The notes under the pieces were generated by a model. That model saw only the letters and a list, made by a program, of their open reading frames with translations. It was not told the DNA's origin and did no database searches. A DNA stretch of 64,000 nt from Marinomonas primoryensis (GTDB lineage Bacteria > Pseudomonadota > Gammaproteobacteria > Pseudomonadales > Marinomonadaceae), in the NCBI RefSeq assembly GCF_013372285.1, contig NZ_CP054301.1, positions 1,040,001 to 1,104,000 on the forward strand, written 5' to 3'. The stretch's first letter is position 1; the number at the start of each line of letters is the position of its first letter. Positions 52,302 through 62,221 of this stretch are shown piece after piece. The translations under genes and the position numbers were made by a program.

Positions 52302-54026
52302 CTAATTTTTGGTTTGTTTATCTTCTAATGCTTGTATAGCTTGGTACTGAGTGAGAAACACTTGGCCAGTTAAGTTATCAAGTAACTTTGAATCTTTTAA
52401 CCTATCCATCACCGGTCCCTTCACTTCCGATAAGTGCAATTTCACATCAGAATCGGCTAAACGATCGACGATTTTTTCCAAACTTTGTAGCGCGCTGGCA
52501 TCAATCATATTGACTGCGGTACACATTAGTATCAAATGCTTCACGGCCGTATTTTGTGAAACCAAACTTTGTAGTCTCTCTTCAAATACTCTGGCATTGG
52601 CAAAGAATAAGTTTTCGTCAATACGCACAGTAATAATGCTTGGATGAGTTTCTACTGTAAAGCGTTGTACATTACGAAAATGCTCCGTCCCTGGTAGTCT
52701 GCCAACAATGGCGATGTGTGGGTGACTGGTATGCCATAGAAAACACAAAATCGAAAGAATTACGCCAACAATCAAGCCCGTTTCCATGCCTTCAATCATT
52801 ACGACACTAAAGGTAATAATTAATAAGCTGGCCTCTTTTTTGGAAAAGCGCCATAAGTTGCGTAGGTCTTGTACACTGACCAGCTGCAGCATAGAGATAG
52901 AAATAATGGACGCTAAGATCGCTTTCGGTAAATAATAAAATAAAGGCGTCAGAAAGAGTAAAGTGAGTAATATCAATAAGGCTGAAATAATGCCTGTCAT
53001 TGGGCTTTTTGAACCACAATCTGCATTTAATACCGTACGAGAAAAACCACCAGTAACAGGAAATGCACCACACATTGCAGAACCTATATTGGCAAGACCA
53101 AGCCCAACAAGTTCTTGATTCGGGTCAATGTCTTGGCGTCGTTTAGCGGCAAAGGATTGCGCCACGGATACAGAGCCAATAAAGCCAACAATACTAATCA
53201 AAAAAGCGCTGGGTAATAGCTCTTCTACTATCTTCCAGTTGATGCCTTCCATATTGATCCCTAATGGCTTAATCGGCACGCTACCAATAATGCTGACGCC
53301 CATGTTTTCAAGAGACAATAGAGCAACGGTTGCTGTCGTTGCAACAACCACCAAAACGGGTCCTGATTTGCCAAACAATTGAATGGCTTGCGCAGAGCAG
53401 CCGAGACTTTTTAATAATGTAGAAAAATAGCGACGCATCAATAAAAGAGAGGTGATAGACGCTAAACTTAGAATAAAAGTGGGGAAATTTATATTGTTCA
53501 GATGCAGGTACAAGCTATGTACTAAAGGTAACAAAGTGTCGCCTTCAGATTGAATGCCTAACAGATACTTTAATTGGCCGATGACAATTAATAATGCAGA
53601 GGCACTAATAAAACCAGAGATGACAGGGTGGCTTAGTAGATTGGTGAGAAAGCCCAAGCGTAACAAACTCAACACCAGTAAAAATACACCAGACATGAAG
53701 GCTAATAGAATCGCTACGGTGGCATACTGTTCGCTGCCAGAAACGGCAAAGGGCAAAACGGCAGAGGCCGTCATGACAGATGTTAACGCCACGGGTCCCA
53801 CCGCGAGCGAGCGACTAGTGCCAAATAAAGAATATAGAATAGAAGGCAAAATACTGGCATACAACCCGGTAATAGCGGGTAAGCCTGCTAGCATGGCATA
53901 AGCTAAACTTTGTGGAATGACCATGATAGTGAAGACGATACTGGCGACGGTATCACTTTTTAAATCAGCACCTTGGTAGCTTTTGAGCCAAGTTAGCGCC
54001 GGTAGATATTTAGCAAATTTTGTCAT
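52302..54026 (-). CDS. SulP family anion permease with STAS domain
   Basis: A 574-residue transporter. Residues about 20-410 form the hydrophobic SLC26/SulP core, starting with the conserved SIVFTIMVIPQSLAYAMLAG and GLYASILPSILYSLFG segments; residues about 440-560 form a cytoplasmic STAS domain (SIITVRIDENLFFANARVFE). Substrates in the family include sulfate, bicarbonate and dicarboxylates; the substrate here cannot be read from sequence. A stand-alone gene with no carbonic anhydrase or sulfur gene nearby. Confidence 0.9.
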   Translation of the reverse strand: MTKFAKYLPALTWLKSYQGADLKSDTVASIVFTIMVIPQSLAYAMLAGLPAITGLYASILPSILYSLFGTSRSLAVGPVALTSVMTASAVLPFAVSGSEQYATVAILLAFMSGVFLLVLSLLRLGFLTNLLSHPVISGFISASALLIVIGQLKYLLGIQSEGDTLLPLVHSLYLHLNNINFPTFILSLASITSLLLMRRYFSTLLKSLGCSAQAIQLFGKSGPVLVVVATTATVALLSLENMGVSIIGSVPIKPLGINMEGINWKIVEELLPSAFLISIVGFIGSVSVAQSFAAKRRQDIDPNQELVGLGLANIGSAMCGAFPVTGGFSRTVLNADCGSKSPMTGIISALLILLTLLFLTPLFYYLPKAILASIISISMLQLVSVQDLRNLWRFSKKEASLLIITFSVVMIEGMETGLIVGVILSILCFLWHTSHPHIAIVGRLPGTEHFRNVQRFTVETHPSIITVRIDENLFFANARVFEERLQSLVSQNTAVKHLILMCTAVNMIDASALQSLEKIVDRLADSDVKLHLSEVKGPVMDRLKDSKLLDNLTGQVFLTQYQAIQALEDKQTKN

Positions 54027-54369
54027 GAGGTTCTGATGCCAAGTGATGGGAGTGTTAGGCTATGTCTATTATTTTCTGTCAGTAGTAAATTGCCTGCTCG
54101 TACGCTCATTTTTTCTTAGTCACATGAGTCTTGATGTGCTGAATATGGTACTTTTTTGGCGTCTTATTTGATAGAGCAGGGGCCGAGAAAATGTCATTAA
54201 GTTATAAGCTTATCTCTTTATGTGTTCATCTTGGAATTTGAGGCCTTTTTAGGCGACGTCTGAATAATGAAATTTGGTTGTTTTCAACGAGAAGGTGAGC
54301 GGAAATACCAGACGCCACAGGTAAAATTTGCTAGTCTGTTGAGTCGATTGTAAAGCTTAGGAAAAACCC
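54027..54369. other. Intergenic region between sulP and uvrB
   Basis: 343 bp carrying divergent promoters. I see no LexA-type operator (CTG-N10-CAG) before uvrB and no small gene. A distant inverted pair GGCGACGTCTG/CAGACGCC (about 54252-54317) is the only notable symmetry. Confidence 0.5.
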
Positions 54370-56397
54370 GTGTCGCAAGAGTTTCAAATTGTTTCATCTT
54401 ACTCACCCGCAGGCGATCAGCCAAAAGCCATCGAAAAACTGGTTCGTGGTGTAGAAGCTGGCTTGGCTCACCAGACTTTATTAGGTGTAACGGGCTCCGG
54501 TAAGACTTACACCATTGCCAATGTGATTTCGCAGGTTAAGCGTCCAACGATAGTAATGGTACACAACAAAACCCTGGCGGCGCAGTTGTATGGAGAATTT
54601 AAAGAATTCTTCCCGAATAACGCCGTAGAATATTTTGTGTCTTACTACGATTACTATCAGCCTGAAGCTTATGTGGCGGCATCCGATACCTTTATCGAAA
54701 AAGACTCGTCAGTCAATGAACACATAGAGCAAATGCGGCTGTCTGCCACTAAAGCGTTACTTGAACGAGAAGACGTTATTATCGTCGCAACCGTATCGGC
54801 TATCTATGGTTTGGGCGATCCCCAGTCTTATTTAAAAATGATGTTGCACTTGGATCGTGGTGATCGTATTGATCAGCGGGCGGTGTTGCGTCGTTTGGCT
54901 GAACTGCAATACACCCGCAATGACTTAGTTTTAGAACGTGGTAATTTCCGTGTTCGTGGCGATGTTATCGAAGTTTTCCCTGCGGACTCTGAAGAGACCG
55001 CAATTCGTATCGAGCTTTTTGATGACGAAGTTGAAAACTTATCGATGATTGATCCTTTGACGAACAAAACCATTCGTAAAGTACCTCGTGTCACTATTTA
55101 TCCAAAAACTCACTATGTGACGCCAAAAGAAACGGTTATTGCTGCCATTGAACGAATTAAAGTTGAGTTAGATCAGCGACTAGAGCAGCTTAAATCTTTG
55201 AACAAACTGGTTGAGTTACAACGTCTAGAACAACGTACTCGTTATGATTTAGAAATGATGCAAGAGCTGGGTTATTGTAACGGTATAGAAAACTACTCAC
55301 GCTATTTATCTGGTCGTGAAGAAGGCTCACCGCCGCCGACGTTATTTGATTACCTACCCGCGAACGCATTATTGGTTATCGATGAATCCCATGTGACGGT
55401 GTCGCAGATTGGGGCTATGTATAAAGGGGACCGCTCTCGTAAAGAAAACCTCGTTGAATATGGTTTTCGATTGCCTTCTGCGCTTGATAACCGACCAATG
55501 CGATTTGAAGAGTGGGAGCAAATTAAACCGCAAACTATTTTCGTTTCCGCCACGCCAGGGAAATATGAGGCCGAGCATCAGGATTGGGTAGTAGAACAAA
55601 TTGTTAGACCAACAGGTTTGATTGACCCCATTCTAGAGGTCCGACCTGTAGCGACTCAGGTAGACGACTTATTGTCTGAAATTAATCTAAGAGCGCCTAT
55701 TGGTGAGCGCGTTTTGGTCACTACGTTAACTAAACGTATGGCGGAAGATTTAAGTGATTATTTGAGCGATCATGGTGTTCGCGTGCGTTATTTGCACTCA
55801 GACATTGATACGGTAGAGCGAGTTGAGATCATTCGTGACTTACGTTTGGGTGAGTTTGATGTCTTAGTGGGCATCAACCTATTACGAGAAGGGTTAGACA
55901 TTCCGGAAGTAAGCCTTGTTGCGATTCTTGATGCCGATAAAGAAGGCTTTTTACGCTCGGAAAAATCCCTGATCCAGACCATCGGTCGTGCTGCTCGTAA
56001 CGTCAACGGTAAAGCCATTTTATACGCAGATCGAATCACGGGTTCGATGGAGAGGGCGATTAGCGAAACAGATCGCCGTCGAGAAAAACAAAAAGCACAT
56101 AACGAAGAGCATGGTATTACACCAGTAGGCATTACAAAATCAGTTGAAGACATCATGGAAGGGGCTTATAACCCAGGTGCAGGAAAGCGTGGAGGCAAAG
56201 CTAAAAAAGTGGCTGAGACCGCCAAAGACTATCAAGTGGAAAGCATGGAAGATGTAGCTCAGGTTCGTAAAGCTATGATCCAGTTGCAGAAAGAAATGAT
56301 GCAAGCGTCTGAAGAGCTCAAATTCGAACTGGCTGGTGGTTATCGAGATCAGATTCGTCAGTTGCAGAAAAAACTAAAAGACGTTGGTGAGTCGTAA
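54370..56397 (+). CDS. uvrB: UvrABC system protein B
   Basis: A 675-residue UvrB (E. coli 673). Walker [15 protein letters not shown] lies near residue 38, the beta-hairpin region includes [11 protein letters not shown], the helicase motif VVIDESH-like segment is [10 protein letters not shown], and the C-terminal UVR domain is [20 protein letters not shown]. UvrB clamps damaged DNA and recruits UvrC. The start is a GTG at 54370 with AGGAAAAA upstream. No SOS box was found, so damage induction is not evident. Confidence 0.97.
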   Translation: MSQEFQIVSSYSPAGDQPKAIEKLVRGVEAGLAHQTLLGVTGSGKTYTIANVISQVKRPTIVMVHNKTLAAQLYGEFKEFFPNNAVEYFVSYYDYYQPEAYVAASDTFIEKDSSVNEHIEQMRLSATKALLEREDVIIVATVSAIYGLGDPQSYLKMMLHLDRGDRIDQRAVLRRLAELQYTRNDLVLERGNFRVRGDVIEVFPADSEETAIRIELFDDEVENLSMIDPLTNKTIRKVPRVTIYPKTHYVTPKETVIAAIERIKVELDQRLEQLKSLNKLVELQRLEQRTRYDLEMMQELGYCNGIENYSRYLSGREEGSPPPTLFDYLPANALLVIDESHVTVSQIGAMYKGDRSRKENLVEYGFRLPSALDNRPMRFEEWEQIKPQTIFVSATPGKYEAEHQDWVVEQIVRPTGLIDPILEVRPVATQVDDLLSEINLRAPIGERVLVTTLTKRMAEDLSDYLSDHGVRVRYLHSDIDTVERVEIIRDLRLGEFDVLVGINLLREGLDIPEVSLVAILDADKEGFLRSEKSLIQTIGRAARNVNGKAILYADRITGSMERAISETDRRREKQKAHNEEHGITPVGITKSVEDIMEGAYNPGAGKRGGKAKKVAETAKDYQVESMEDVAQVRKAMIQLQKEMMQASEELKFELAGGYRDQIRQLQKKLKDVGES

Positions 56398-56427
56398 CTC
56401 TTGGATTCAAAGAAAAAGGAGCCTTGA

Positions 56428-56616
56428 ATGGCCATTACTCTCAGAAGCTACAACATTATTCGTGTTATCGATAACGGTGTAATAGTGAACTGTACCGTGC
56501 TTGAAATGTGTTATGACTATGCTCTTGTTAAATTTAAAGATAAAAAATACAAGGTTCCTTATGGCTTGATTGATCAAGTAATCGGCCACGAACTGCTTGT
56601 CCCTTTAAGTGAATAA
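56428..56616 (+). CDS. Small conserved-looking hypothetical protein (62 aa)
   Basis: A 62-residue frame with a strong AAAAAGGAG site seven bases before the ATG and only 30 bp after uvrB, so it is likely translated from the uvrB transcript. Sequence MAITLRSYNIIRVIDNGVIV continues with NCTVLEMCYDYALVKFKDKK and ends VPLSE. It looks like a small beta-rich fold with alternating hydrophobic residues. No family is recognised. No signal peptide or membrane helix. Confidence 0.65.
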   Translation: MAITLRSYNIIRVIDNGVIVNCTVLEMCYDYALVKFKDKKYKVPYGLIDQVIGHELLVPLSE

Positions 56617-56656
56617 CCTATTTAAAACAAAGGCTTCAAAAAACACGTAAGAAGGC

Positions 56657-56684
56657 TTGTCAAAACCAACTCTCTGCGTATAAT
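56657..56684 (+). promoter_or_regulatory. Sigma-70 promoter of tRNA-Val
   Basis: TTGTCA at 56657-56662, a 16-bp spacer and a perfect TATAAT at 56679-56684, 14 bp before the tRNA. Confidence 0.88.
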
Positions 56685-56698
56685 AGCCAACACTTTTT

Positions 56699-56775
56699 AG
56701 GACTATAGCTCAGTTGGTTAGAGCGCATCCTTGACATGGATGAGGTCGGCAGTTCGAATCTGCCTAGCCCTACCA
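56699..56775 (+). tRNA. tRNA-Val(GAC)
   Basis: A 77-nt cloverleaf with encoded CCA. The loop TTGACAT gives anticodon GAC. The acceptor strands AGGACTA and TAGCCCT pair except for an A4.C69 mismatch; D, anticodon and T stems are regular. Confidence 0.93.
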
Positions 56776-56795
56776 CTTATTAAGTTAATAAAATC

Positions 56796-56829
56796 AAGGG
56801 CTTACATTAATTTGTAAGCCCTTTTTTTG
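56796..56829 (+). terminator. Terminator after tRNA-Val
   Basis: An 11-bp stem AAGGGCTTACA/TGTAAGCCCTT is followed by a T-run. Confidence 0.93.
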
Positions 56830-57043
56830 TGTCTTTTTTCCTTAAATTTTCCGATTGTTCTCCTTTTTTTTTGATTTTTTTTAGTTTTTCGGCGTAAGCT
56901 TTCAGGTTTTTTATGCTTACCATTTTCGTTCAGACATAAAAAAAGAGAGGGTTAGCTCTCTTCATTTATTAATCTTGATATTTCTGGTAGTGGGACGCTT
57001 TAAACCTGTTAAGAGCTACATCGTATTAGCTCTTAACAGGCTA

Positions 57044-57673
57044 TTAAGTACGAGAAATAAACTCAATCACCATAGGATTTTCAATAATCAGCCAAATGGC
57101 AACCAATGCTAGACAACCTGAGTAGAAGAAGTTCAGCGCTTTTTCATAGACTTTACTGCTCGACACTCTAGACAGTAACTCGCCGATTGAAATCCAAATA
57201 AAATGCATCGATATATTTAGAATCGCAAGCCAAACAATCAAGATGATAATGCCATTCTGACCAAATGTTTCCTGTGATTGCTCCGTAAACAAAGTAAACA
57301 TGAGGAACACCATTAGCCAGCCTTTGCTGTTTAAAACTTGTACTAATAAACCATCAACAAAGCCCAGTGTTTCTGTTGTTCCTTCGAATTTTGTGGTGTG
57401 TGAAGAAATGAACGTAATGGCCAAATAAAGCAAATACACCGAGCCAAGGAGCTGTATGGTGTTCATCAGTGTTGGTTGAGAACGAACCACTTCTCCAAGT
57501 CCAAAACCGACAATTATAGATTTGACAATAAAGACGCTATCAACCCCCGCGAGCAAAGGAATTGAACGTTTTACACCTACTTTTGCGCCTGACATCGCAA
57601 ATACTATATTGGCAGGGCCAGGGCTAAAAACCAGCGGAAACATCACTCCTAACCAAATAATAAACAAACTCAT
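57044..57673 (-). CDS. LysE/RhtB family amino-acid exporter
   Basis: A 209-residue membrane protein with six hydrophobic helices. The family signature near the N-terminus is FSPGPANIVFAMSGAKVGVK, followed by RSIPLLAGV. Such proteins export amino acids such as Lys, Thr or homoserine lactone. I take the ATG at 57673, six bases after AAGGAA, over the GTG two codons earlier. The AraC-type gene just upstream in the same orientation is a likely regulator. Confidence 0.88.
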   Translation of the reverse strand: MSLFIIWLGVMFPLVFSPGPANIVFAMSGAKVGVKRSIPLLAGVDSVFIVKSIIVGFGLGEVVRSQPTLMNTIQLLGSVYLLYLAITFISSHTTKFEGTTETLGFVDGLLVQVLNSKGWLMVFLMFTLFTEQSQETFGQNGIIILIVWLAILNISMHFIWISIGELLSRVSSSKVYEKALNFFYSGCLALVAIWLIIENPMVIEFISRT

Positions 57674-57778
57674 AGTCACTTCCTTTTTAAATGTAAGAGG
57701 TGAGGTTAACGAGCAACGTATTGCCTGTCTTGTATGAAATTGATCGTAAATGGTTTTCTAGTATTAAAAAAAACAGGT

Positions 57779-58573
57779 TCAAAGATAATTTGAAGGAGAC
57801 ACGCCAAAGGCTCTTTTAAAATTACGATTGAAATGACTCTGATCGTAAAAGCCGCACGCCAAAGACACATCAACACAACTCATTCCTTGCGCTAAAAAAA
57901 GTTTGGCTTTTTGGACTTTAACCAAGAGTAAATACTGGTGAGGCGTCACTCCAAACAGTAAATTAAAGTGCTTAATGAGTTGGAACCTTGAACAATTTGA
58001 TAGGCGCTCTAGATCAGCAAGTGAAGGGTTGGAATCAAAATTATCATTTATGAAGTCTCGTGCTTCATAGCTGCTTTTCATATCAATAGGGTTAGGTGCT
58101 TCCAATTTGGCCGAACCATAGCTTGTAAATAACATTTCTAACGCCAAAGTAAATAAGGACTCTTTTGTTAGCGCAAAAGAAGCGTGTTCTAATGCCAAAT
58201 GCAAATTTAACAACACCGTAAATAAGTCTTCATCGTATATGACTGGACGATTGATAATAGGGTCTATTGGCAAGCTACGTGTCTTAAATTGTTCGGCTAA
58301 GGCATTAAGGTCAAAATAAAACATTCTGTAGCGCCAGCCATTTTCTGTCCCTGAAAACCCGGTGTGAACTTCTGCAGGATTGATCGCGACAATATGCTTC
58401 TTCGGGACCAAGAGGTTATTGCCTCGATACAGTAAGCCTTCCGCACCTTCTTCAATAATCCCAATCGCTAACTCATCATGCCAGTGCTTCGAAAACTCAA
58501 ACTTGGTGTAACTGGCAGACAGAAGCTCTACTCCAGAAAAAGCATCATTCGTCCATATTTTAGATGTTTCCAA
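57779..58573 (-). CDS. AraC family transcriptional regulator
   Basis: A 264-residue regulator. Residues about 10-150 look like the AraC cupin sensor domain (KHWHDELAIGIIEEGAEGLL), and about 165-264 hold two helix-turn-helix motifs: LADLERLSNCSRFQLIKHFN and the closing DVSLACGFYDQSHFNRNFKR with FGVSP. It probably controls the LysE-type exporter 106 bp downstream in response to an amino acid or similar ligand. The pairing of AraC regulator and LysE exporter is common. Confidence 0.9.
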   Translation of the reverse strand: METSKIWTNDAFSGVELLSASYTKFEFSKHWHDELAIGIIEEGAEGLLYRGNNLLVPKKHIVAINPAEVHTGFSGTENGWRYRMFYFDLNALAEQFKTRSLPIDPIINRPVIYDEDLFTVLLNLHLALEHASFALTKESLFTLALEMLFTSYGSAKLEAPNPIDMKSSYEARDFINDNFDSNPSLADLERLSNCSRFQLIKHFNLLFGVTPHQYLLLVKVQKAKLFLAQGMSCVDVSLACGFYDQSHFNRNFKRAFGVSPSNYL

Positions 58574-58909
58574 TGCCTAATCCTTAGAAGAAGAGTTGGG
58601 AGTAAAGTAAAAACACAGCCTCAACTATTATTTTTTAAAATACAACTTACATTCAGACAAAGAATACAATACCCACAGATGACTTGGTGGAATAATGCTC
58701 AATTTTATACGGCTAGATTTTAACGTTAATAGGTGTCTAGTAAAGACTGGGAAGTCCATAAAGCTTATTCGCACGCTAACTAGATCTATATCAACTTTGC
58801 TTGAAATTTAAACACTAATCGCTGAAGAAAGGCCTATGATGATGACAGGGTCAATGCACTGAACGAACGAATTCGTAAGAGAAAATGGTTACGATGGAAG
58901 TGAGGCGGT
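58574..58909. other. Intergenic region between the AraC gene and cbpA
   Basis: 336 bp with divergent promoters, AT-rich. CTTGAA at 58799-58804 resembles a heat-shock -35, but no matching -10 is seen. No gene-like frame. Confidence 0.5.
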
Positions 58910-59878
58910 ATGGAGTTTAAAGATTATTACAAAATTTTGGGTGTCGCTGAACAAGCCGACGCTTCCGCTATAAAAGCGAGTTATCGTAAGCTCGCTCGAA
59001 AATATCACCCTGATGTCAGTAAAGAGCATAACGCTGAGCAGCAGTTCAAAGAAGTGGGCGAAGCCTATACCGTATTAAAAGATCCAGAAAAGCGCGCTGA
59101 ATACGATTTATTACGTAAGCAAGGTACGCGTAGATCTGATGGCGGCTTCCAGCCACCGCCAGATTGGCAGTCATCTCATGAAAATCATCAAGGATACAGC
59201 TACACTAGCGATGGTGATTTTAGTGATTTTTTCGATTCGATTTTTGGTGCCAGTCGCGGAGGCTCTCGTCAGTCGGATGATTTTCGGCGCTCAGCGAGTC
59301 AGCGTGGGCGCGATTTACATTACAAAATCGCGTTGTTTCTTGAAGAAGCGTATCAAGGTTGTCAGCGACAAATATCATTACGAGTTGCCGAGCCAGATCA
59401 AAATGGTGTCGTAAAGCAAAGAGACAAAACATTAAACGTAAAAATTCCCGCCGGCGTCACACAGGGTCAGCATATTCGTTTGGCTGGGCAGGGAGAATTA
59501 GGCATTGGTGGCGGCAAAGCGGGGGACTTACTGCTAGAAATTGAGTTTGCGCCGCACCCTTATTTTACGGTTGATGGCTCGGATATTTTATTGACCTTAC
59601 CGGTTACTTGTTGGGAAGCGGCTTTAGGTGCGACCGTTGAAGTGCCAACTATTAACGGTAAAGTAAAATTGAAAATACCCAAAGCAGCCAATAGTGGTAA
59701 CAAACTGCGTATCAAAGGCAAAGGCTTGATTAACAAAGGTGAGAAAACAACGGGCGATCAAATCGTGACCTTGCAAATCAGTTTACCAAAAGTACACAGC
59801 AGTGAAGCCAACGCACTTTACCAACAACTTGCTGAGTGTGAATCTAACTTTAATCCACGCCACGTTTTCGAGAGGTAG
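58910..59878 (+). CDS. cbpA: Curved DNA-binding protein CbpA (DnaJ family)
   Basis: A 322-residue type II J-protein (E. coli 306). The J-domain (1-70) has the HPD tripeptide in RKYHPDVSK; a Gly/Phe/Asp/Ser region follows; two beta-barrel C-terminal domains (about 130-315) bind clients, without the DnaJ zinc-finger repeats. It is a DnaK co-chaperone and a nucleoid protein that prefers curved DNA. It is followed at once by cbpM, its inhibitor. Confidence 0.94.
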   Translation: MEFKDYYKILGVAEQADASAIKASYRKLARKYHPDVSKEHNAEQQFKEVGEAYTVLKDPEKRAEYDLLRKQGTRRSDGGFQPPPDWQSSHENHQGYSYTSDGDFSDFFDSIFGASRGGSRQSDDFRRSASQRGRDLHYKIALFLEEAYQGCQRQISLRVAEPDQNGVVKQRDKTLNVKIPAGVTQGQHIRLAGQGELGIGGGKAGDLLLEIEFAPHPYFTVDGSDILLTLPVTCWEAALGATVEVPTINGKVKLKIPKAANSGNKLRIKGKGLINKGEKTTGDQIVTLQISLPKVHSSEANALYQQLAECESNFNPRHVFER

Positions 59879-60202
59879 ATGATGTCCAAATCAGAGATAG
59901 TAGTGATTGATTCTCAGCATGAGCATGTGCTGTTTACCTTAGAAGAAGTTTGCGAGCGCTGTGGTACTCACACACAGATGATTGTTGAAATGGTGGAATA
60001 CGGCATTGTTGAACCAATCGAACAGCCTCTACTCGATGACTGGTATTTTAATAGCCAAGCGTTAGTACGACTACAGCGCGCTCAACGACTGATGATTGGA
60101 CTGAAATTGAATTTGTCTGGTGTCGCGTTGAGCTTAGAATTACTTGATGAAATTGACGGTTTGCAACAGCACATTGAAGTACTTAGACGTCAGTTGCCTT
60201 GA
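59879..60202 (+). CDS. cbpM: Chaperone modulator CbpM
   Basis: A 107-residue MerR-like small protein. The N-terminal part FTLEEVCERCGTHTQMIVEM resembles the MerR-fold helix-turn-helix; DDWYFNSQALVRLQRAQRL follows. CbpM binds the CbpA J-domain and inhibits both its co-chaperone and DNA-binding activity. The ATG directly abuts the cbpA stop, so the inhibitor is made with its target. Two in-frame ATGs (59879 and 59882) are possible starts. Confidence 0.92.
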   Translation: MMSKSEIVVIDSQHEHVLFTLEEVCERCGTHTQMIVEMVEYGIVEPIEQPLLDDWYFNSQALVRLQRAQRLMIGLKLNLSGVALSLELLDEIDGLQQHIEVLRRQLP

Positions 60203-60357
60203 TGCCAAGGTTCCTTTCGTTCACTTAGAGGACATTTTTAGATTTATGTTTCTGAGGGGGAGTGGATCGCTACGGGGTTAATTTTATTGAATTCCACGTT
60301 GCTTTCAGTCATTTACTTGCATATAGTTTGGCGGATATACAATTGAGATTTCTGTTC

Positions 60358-60777
60358 ATGCCACCATTTGTTTTAAATAACGTCAGTCTTTCAGCGAGAA
60401 AACACGGTTTCGTGTGTTTGTTGCTGTTTGTGCTATCGCTATTTTCGATGGCAATGGCAACGAACAATATGATGTCTTCGACTTCGAATATGATGCCTAT
60501 GCAAGAACATACCATGTCGGAATTATCGGCTCATGTTATGTCTTCAGATGAAGGCTCCTCTTGTATGTCTACCTTGGTGGACGAATGCTCCAGCTTGATA
60601 TCAGAACACAACCACCAAAATTGTATGGATAATCATTGCAGTAGCTTTTCTAGTTTACTGGTCAGCTATTATTCAGATTCCGAAAATCTTTCTTTTGTTC
60701 ACACGGCATTACCGTCTGAATCCTACGTTTCTACCTACCCCAATACGCCTTACTTCCCTCCGATAGTCATTTCTTAA
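60358..60777 (+). CDS. Met/His/Cys-rich exported small protein, probable metal binder
   Basis: Started at the ATG at 60358 this is 139 residues, giving a signal peptide whose hydrophobic core is GFVCLLLFVLSLFSMAMA; a 32-residue longer frame from 60262 would bury the signal. The mature part is rich in Met, Ser and His (NNMMSSTSNMMPMQEHTM) with several Cys and His residues (HNHQNCMDNHCSS). Together with the copper efflux genes that start 70 bp later this suggests a periplasmic Cu/Ag-binding protein. No named family is recognised. Confidence 0.6.
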   Translation: MPPFVLNNVSLSARKHGFVCLLLFVLSLFSMAMATNNMMSSTSNMMPMQEHTMSELSAHVMSSDEGSSCMSTLVDECSSLISEHNHQNCMDNHCSSFSSLLVSYYSDSENLSFVHTALPSESYVSTYPNTPYFPPIVIS

Positions 60778-60847
60778 ATTCGCTGTTTCACTCATCGCTG
60801 TTATTCGCGTTGAGATTTTATGAATTTAAAAATGAGTACTCGAGCCA

Positions 60848-62221
60848 ATGGCCAAAAACAATCTTTTGGCATTCTGTCATGTGTTACAGAGTGTCTATTG
60901 CCGTCTATTTTTAATCGGTAAAACGCATCGTATTGCCTTTGTTTCTTTACTGTCGTTATTGCCGCTTGTTGCGAATGCAGAAGCGTTAAGCCTTCAGCAA
61001 GCGGTAGACAAAGCCGTCTCTCAAGATGATTGGTTGGTTTCCAGTCAGCAAAAAGAGAATGCCATTCGCGTGTTAAGCCAAGGCATGACGGCATTGCCGG
61101 ATCCGAAAATAAATGTTGGCTTATTGAATATGCCAACCGACAGTTTTGATTTTAACCAAGAAGCGATGACGCAATTTAACGTGTCGGTATCGCAAATGTT
61201 TCCGGCGGGCGATACCTTGCGTTTAGCGGGGGAAAAGTACGCTGCGCAAGGCGATCAAATGCCGTTGATGCGAGACAATCGTCGCGCGATGTTAGCAATG
61301 GAGGTATCGAACCTTTGGCTAACGGCATACAGTTACGAAGAGAGCATCAAGCTCGTGAAGCAAAATAGAACCCTGTTTGAACAGCTTCACGAGGTTGTGG
61401 AAAGTAGTTATAGCTCGGCGTACGGGCGAGCCAAACAGCAAGATTTAGTGCGTTCTGAACTAGAGTTGATTAAGTTAGATCATCGCCTTACGCAGCTTCG
61501 CCAAGCGAAAGAAAATTCACTGCAAAAACTGTCTCAATATATTCTTCCGGTAATGACTGATCGAAACGTATCAGATCAAGACATCACGTTGAAAACAACG
61601 GGTGAACCCATCTTGATAACCTCGTCGAATACTCTTGCATCGGATTCATTAGCGGCTCGTTTGAGCCTGCATCCATTGGTTCGTATCGTAGACGTTCAAT
61701 CCAATACCGCGCAGATAGACAAAGCGATCGCCGAGCAAAAGTACAAACCAGAATGGGGCGTTACCTTGGGCTACGGTTATCGCGGCGATGATCTAAGCGG
61801 CAAGGACCGAGCTGATCTGGCGTCGATTGCAGTGAGTGTCAGCGTGCCGATCTTTTCGTCTCGTCGACAGGATGCTCAGGTGAAAGCCGCGTCCTTGCAA
61901 GTCGAATCCTTTCTTTCTGAAAAGCAATTGGTGCTGAATGAACTCATGGCCAAATATCGTGTTCTGACGTCTGATATCCGACTGCTAGATCAACGCATCC
62001 GTCTTTATCAAACCAAGCTAATTCCTAGTTATCGTGAAAGTGCGCAAGCCATGTTGAATGCTTATACCAGCAACGATGGTGTTTTTTCGGATGTGGTTCA
62101 GGCGCGTATTGCGACGCTGAATGCGCACATCGAATTGTTGACTATTCGCATCGAGCGCTTCAAGCGCTTAGCAGAATTGAATTATGTGATGACACAAGGT
62201 GAAGAGGTGAAGCTCAAATGA
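60848..62221 (+). CDS. cusC: Outer-membrane efflux protein, CusC/TolC family
   Basis: A 457-residue outer-membrane factor. The signal peptide ends near VANA-EAL (residue 46 of the called start; a start at a later Met is possible). The mature protein has the two OEP repeats with long helices (LRQAKENSLQKLSQYI and LVLNELMAKYRVLTSDIRLL) and the segment WGVTLGYGYRGDDL from the beta barrel. It forms the exit duct for the RND pump encoded downstream. Its stop overlaps the next gene (ATGA). Confidence 0.88.
   Translation: MAKNNLLAFCHVLQSVYCRLFLIGKTHRIAFVSLLSLLPLVANAEALSLQQAVDKAVSQDDWLVSSQQKENAIRVLSQGMTALPDPKINVGLLNMPTDSFDFNQEAMTQFNVSVSQMFPAGDTLRLAGEKYAAQGDQMPLMRDNRRAMLAMEVSNLWLTAYSYEESIKLVKQNRTLFEQLHEVVESSYSSAYGRAKQQDLVRSELELIKLDHRLTQLRQAKENSLQKLSQYILPVMTDRNVSDQDITLKTTGEPILITSSNTLASDSLAARLSLHPLVRIVDVQSNTAQIDKAIAEQKYKPEWGVTLGYGYRGDDLSGKDRADLASIAVSVSVPIFSSRRQDAQVKAASLQVESFLSEKQLVLNELMAKYRVLTSDIRLLDQRIRLYQTKLIPSYRESAQAMLNAYTSNDGVFSDVVQARIATLNAHIELLTIRIERFKRLAELNYVMTQGEEVKLK

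Noticed and set aside
54300..54369. LexA operator before uvrB
   Set aside because: No CTG-N10-CAG symmetry was found; CTGTTGAGTCGATTGT lacks the right arm.
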